A DNA stretch of 64,000 bases from Opisthocomus hoazin (taxonomy: Eukaryota; Chordata; Aves; Opisthocomiformes; Opisthocomidae), in NCBI RefSeq assembly GCF_030867145.1, contig NC_134454.1:72336308-72400307 (forward strand). Reading direction: 5' to 3'. This document shows positions 60,488-64,000 of this stretch, in pieces. Numbering within the stretch: the stretch's first letter is position 1; each line of letters opens with the position of its first letter. The position numbers and the translations under genes are program-made. The notes under the pieces were generated by a model. It made no database searches. It worked only from the letters and a program-made list of their open reading frames with translations, and had not been told where the DNA came from.

Positions 60488-63400
60488 CTTCTTCCACTTC
60501 CGTGGGACAAGATAAGAATGTTTTTACGATGTATATATATTTTGCCGCACTTGGATTTTCAAAGACAAATGGGGTCAGACTTATTTGTTTCAGGCCTCCT
60601 GCCTCTTTATCTAGACTATGCTATAAATACTACTTTGTCGATACTGAAACTATTGGGTTTGGCCGCATTTTTTCACATGGTGGAAAGGGAAAAAAAAAGC
60701 TTTAGTCCAGGAATAATGAAAGGAGGTCAGAATAGATGAGTAGAATTGTCCTTCCTCTCCCTGAAATGTCTGTTGGATAGTTGGCAGTGTTTCTTGGTGG
60801 AACTTCACTGACACAAACAGTTACAGTACCTATGACTCAAAAGTGGAGCAAACGGCTAACACGTTAAGACAAAAATAAGGTATGTCAGATGCACAAAGCA
60901 CCCGTTTAGAAGCACCGCTGAAAATCATTTTAGAGTACACTTTGTAACAGGGCTGTAATTACTTGCTTACGTGGTAATGATAGTACTGTTCTCATCTGTT
61001 GACTTCTCAGGGTCTCAAAGACTTTGCACAGTCATTACCTCAAGGACTCAGTCCTGAATATTAGGATGGGAGTTGTGGATGTCTGTGCACAAGGGGGCTC
61101 TGCAGGACTCAGTCAAAAGTTTTTACCCCGACAACATGGTGAGGCAAGCAACAACCACTATACCCATTTTACAGGTACACTGAACTGTCCTTCAGGTGAA
61201 AAAAGGTGAAATTCTACTGCCAATATTGTCAGTGTGAGGCTTGTTGATACATAGTGCAATGTCCTGATGTATTTCTCAGCCTTAAGAATCAAAGCATCTT
61301 TGATCTGCATCTCTGCATCTTTACCTTCCAGAAAATGAACGTGTTTGTTTGTTACAAAGGTAGCTGTGTGTGCAATATTACACTGAGGCATCAGCTTTAA
61401 TACTCAAACAGATATAAACCAAAATATTTTTACACACATTTTCATCTGTGATCCAACTACAGCTGCAAATCATACAGATGGTCCTGCCTAGTAGCAAGAA
61501 GTTACAAAGTGAAAAAAAATCCACAAAATTTTGCATAGTATTTTCTTCTGTACTTTACAGTACACATAAATGACCTTTGACTCTCAGGTTATTTATTATG
61601 CAAGTGGACTCCTTATGGGCTGAAGAGCTCTGTTTGTAAGGCAGTCATCACATGCCTATTTGTAAGGACTCAAGTCAGTTCACCATCCTAAACGGCCTGA
61701 CACATACATTTAAAGGTAGGCACATGCAGTATGTGACTTCCTGAACCTCTGTAACCTTTCATTCATTTACAATATTTTTTACATACTGTCATTGTCACAA
61801 AGGACCAATTTTAGTTGTTTTGGGTGAAATTTTCCCTCTACTCTAAAGAACTGTTATGGAAGAGGGAGGACTGACTTTCAGAAAGTCACAGGCTTGAACT
61901 GTTCTTTGACTTCATGTCTTTCCTTCTTTCAGAAGAAGTGTTTTGGTTTATACAGGTTGGCTGCATCATTTTGCATCTGGAGTCTTCTGTAAATTTAAAA
62001 GCTCAAAAAGAAATGCTGCCACGTACTTCAGAAGGGCTGCTCGTTGCCTTAGGGAAACAAACGAGCAACGGTTTCATGCTCTTTATGGAAAGTCAAGCCA
62101 GTATTAGGCGAAGGTACTTGTAACTTGCTTCTGTTTTATGAGTGTGTTTCAGCTTAATTTCCTGTTATCTTTTCTTCCTGTGAGTTGGTCCCATTCTATC
62201 TAGTTCAACAGAAGAAAAATGAATGGTTGAATGTACATGAACACATCTTAGGTTAATAGGATTATCTGGAATAGTCAATTATGACCGTCCAGAACTGTAG
62301 AAACATGCATTTTGGGGCCTAAACATACAAATCCTTGCACAGATGATCAATGACGTCGGTGCCAGTCAGGCTAAAGGCATAATTAGCTTTATTCAGTTAC
62401 ATCAGGACCTCTGTTATAAAAGCTGCAGTACAGAGTTCTGTGGCAGAAACCCTAGTCAAAGGTGCTATTTTGTCCAAGTCAGTGCAGTTTTCATATGAGA
62501 AAAAACCCACGTGCTGAAACACTTTTTGTCTAATAAGTACATAAAAAGTGAAGATTTTTTTTTTCCCAGACAGTAACAAGAATGAGCATATCACAGTCAT
62601 TAGAATACTTTTCAAAAGAAGTCAGAAATATCTAAGTCCAGTTACAGACTCGTAATTTATATAAGCTTCATAACACTGTGCCTGAGACAAACCCAGTTTG
62701 TTCAAACCAATTAACAAAAGTGCTCTTATGGAAAAGACAGTGAGCACTGGAAATTACTTATAGGCAGTCAAAATACTGTTGCAAATTGAATTCTTAGGCT
62801 TAAATATATAGCAAAAATGAAGCGTAACTTTATGAATCCTTCAATGTGTTCCAATTCATGTTCTGATGACATAGAAACAAAATGGAAAAGAAGCAAGGAA
62901 GGGATGGAAAGTGAAGCAGAATTAAGTGAAGTCCTACACAAACTACATTCTTTTTCACAGAACGAATACTTTGTGGCTGGTTAGTGGTAGTAGAATCACA
63001 TATAATTAGGGGTCAAATGGACAGAGTAGCAGATTCACTTTAGTACAAGAATCCAAAGGTGAGCATAGTTAAGTTGTACTTCACTTCCTTCTTTTAAGTT
63101 TATTATGTCCTTTTTAAAAATTTCAATCAAACATGTAATTAATCTGACAACATAACAAGATCTTTCAAAAACTTCCAACAGAATGAGCATGATTTTGCAT
63201 GTACTGTAGATATTTACCTTTTATGATAATCCCATTACTCCATATTATTCTTCAGAAAGTTTTGGATTGCCTTAATAAGCACTTTGATGCAATTACATTC
63301 ACAAACTCACAGGGACAAAATGTGTCTAGTACTTGTGAACAGAATACATATAATCTGTATAAATCTACCAACTCACTAATACTACCATTTCAGTATCCTC

Positions 63401-64000
63401 TGTGCAACCATCAATAAATTATGACTTTGCAGCTAGATCTGTAACAGATTAATTGCAGGCTTTCACAAAGACGCTTTCTTTTTTTTTTTTTCCTCCCTAA
63501 TATGTCAGTAATAGAGCTATTACATTCACAGACAAAAGAGTGTGCTGATACAACATTAAGCTTGTGAAACTAACTTAAAACCATGGCAAGCTTCTGTTGG
63601 GTATGAAATGCTGAATATCGGAGACAATATACATTTCATTTTGCCTAGGTAATGCAGGGATATGCACACAAACTCTGAAGCAAAACCAGGCAATCTAACT
63701 GCTATGACTACCAATTTCCTTGTTAAGAACTCTGTTAGAAAAAAGAGAAATATCCTCGGTTCCTGATTCCTGTGGCTGAGCCATAGCAATAAAATTTATA
63801 TGGGATGTGCCACAGAATTGCATTTTTGGGACCTGCCTTTATGAACACTTAATACCAGGATCAGTCCTACAACTTATCTTATAATTGCTATTGAGTGATA
63901 GCTATTGATTAAGTTGCAAAGGTGAACTGACCTCTGACATGGATGCACTGAAGGTCATTTTCCTGCTGAAGTAATGCCTAAATGTTGACTATATATGACC

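Larger units (their letters stand above)
57641..64000. other. Gene-free AT-rich region upstream of ISL1
   Basis: No exon or RNA gene is recognisable. The region contains a dispersed pair of near-identical 37-38 bp segments (58336-58372 and 60450-60487), and a purine-rich tract at about 59470-59610 that gives a long but meaningless minus-strand frame (59183-59680). No CR1 fragment was recognised here. Confidence 0.65.

Noticed and set aside
1..64000. Possibility of a CRISPR array, bacterial operon or viral insertion
   Set aside because: Composition, GT-AG introns and CR1 repeats show vertebrate nuclear DNA; no regularly spaced repeats and no retroviral gag/pol/env-like frames were seen beyond CR1 RT.

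Overview
The window is vertebrate nuclear DNA, almost certainly from a bird. It carries one protein-coding gene, the LIM-homeodomain transcription factor ISL1 (Islet-1). All six coding exons lie on the minus strand between 41364 and 51764. Their spliced length is 1050 nt, giving 349 codons plus stop, with GT-AG junctions and consistent phases throughout. The bird assignment rests on CR1 retrotransposons ending in the typical short ATTCTGTG-type repeat (12345-14213, 26296-26439, 29431-29675) and on the ISL1 protein, which follows the vertebrate family closely. ISL1 lies on the Z chromosome in chicken, so a Z-linked contig is likely; that is inference.

Layout. Positions 1-35 kb are AT-rich, gene-free DNA 3' of ISL1. 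They hold a long CR1 with a nearly open reverse-transcriptase frame, three older CR1 pieces, faint relics of older amniote repeats, a microsatellite and a few inverted repeats. A small GC-rich block sits at 30.84-31.65 kb. A large GC/CpG-rich block spans about 35.4-38.96 kb, beyond the 3' end of ISL1. From about 39 to 41.36 kb the sequence is AT-rich and includes the ISL1 3' UTR with several possible poly(A) signals. The ISL1 exons follow in reverse order: exon 6 (C-terminus), exon 5 (LHX3-binding region), exon 4 (homeodomain), exon 3 (LIM2), exon 2 (LIM1) and exon 1 (start codon). The promoter is a CpG-rich region near 52.13-52.26 kb with two CCAAT boxes and two CRE-like motifs. CpG-rich upstream DNA runs to about 57.6 kb. 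The remainder, to 64 kb, is gene-free.

Function. Only one gene acts here. The noncoding DNA is best read as the regulatory surroundings of a developmental regulator: extended CpG islands, motif-rich candidate elements in intron 2, about 3 kb upstream, and downstream. No bacterial-type system, CRISPR array, tRNA or rRNA gene was seen. No wholly new system is evident. The points most worth checking are the downstream CpG island, the preserved alternative acceptor in exon 5 (Isl1-beta), the 30-nt homopolymer next to the exon 6 acceptor, the U-rich 5' UTR with an acceptor-like end, and the CR1 copy interrupted by one stop codon.
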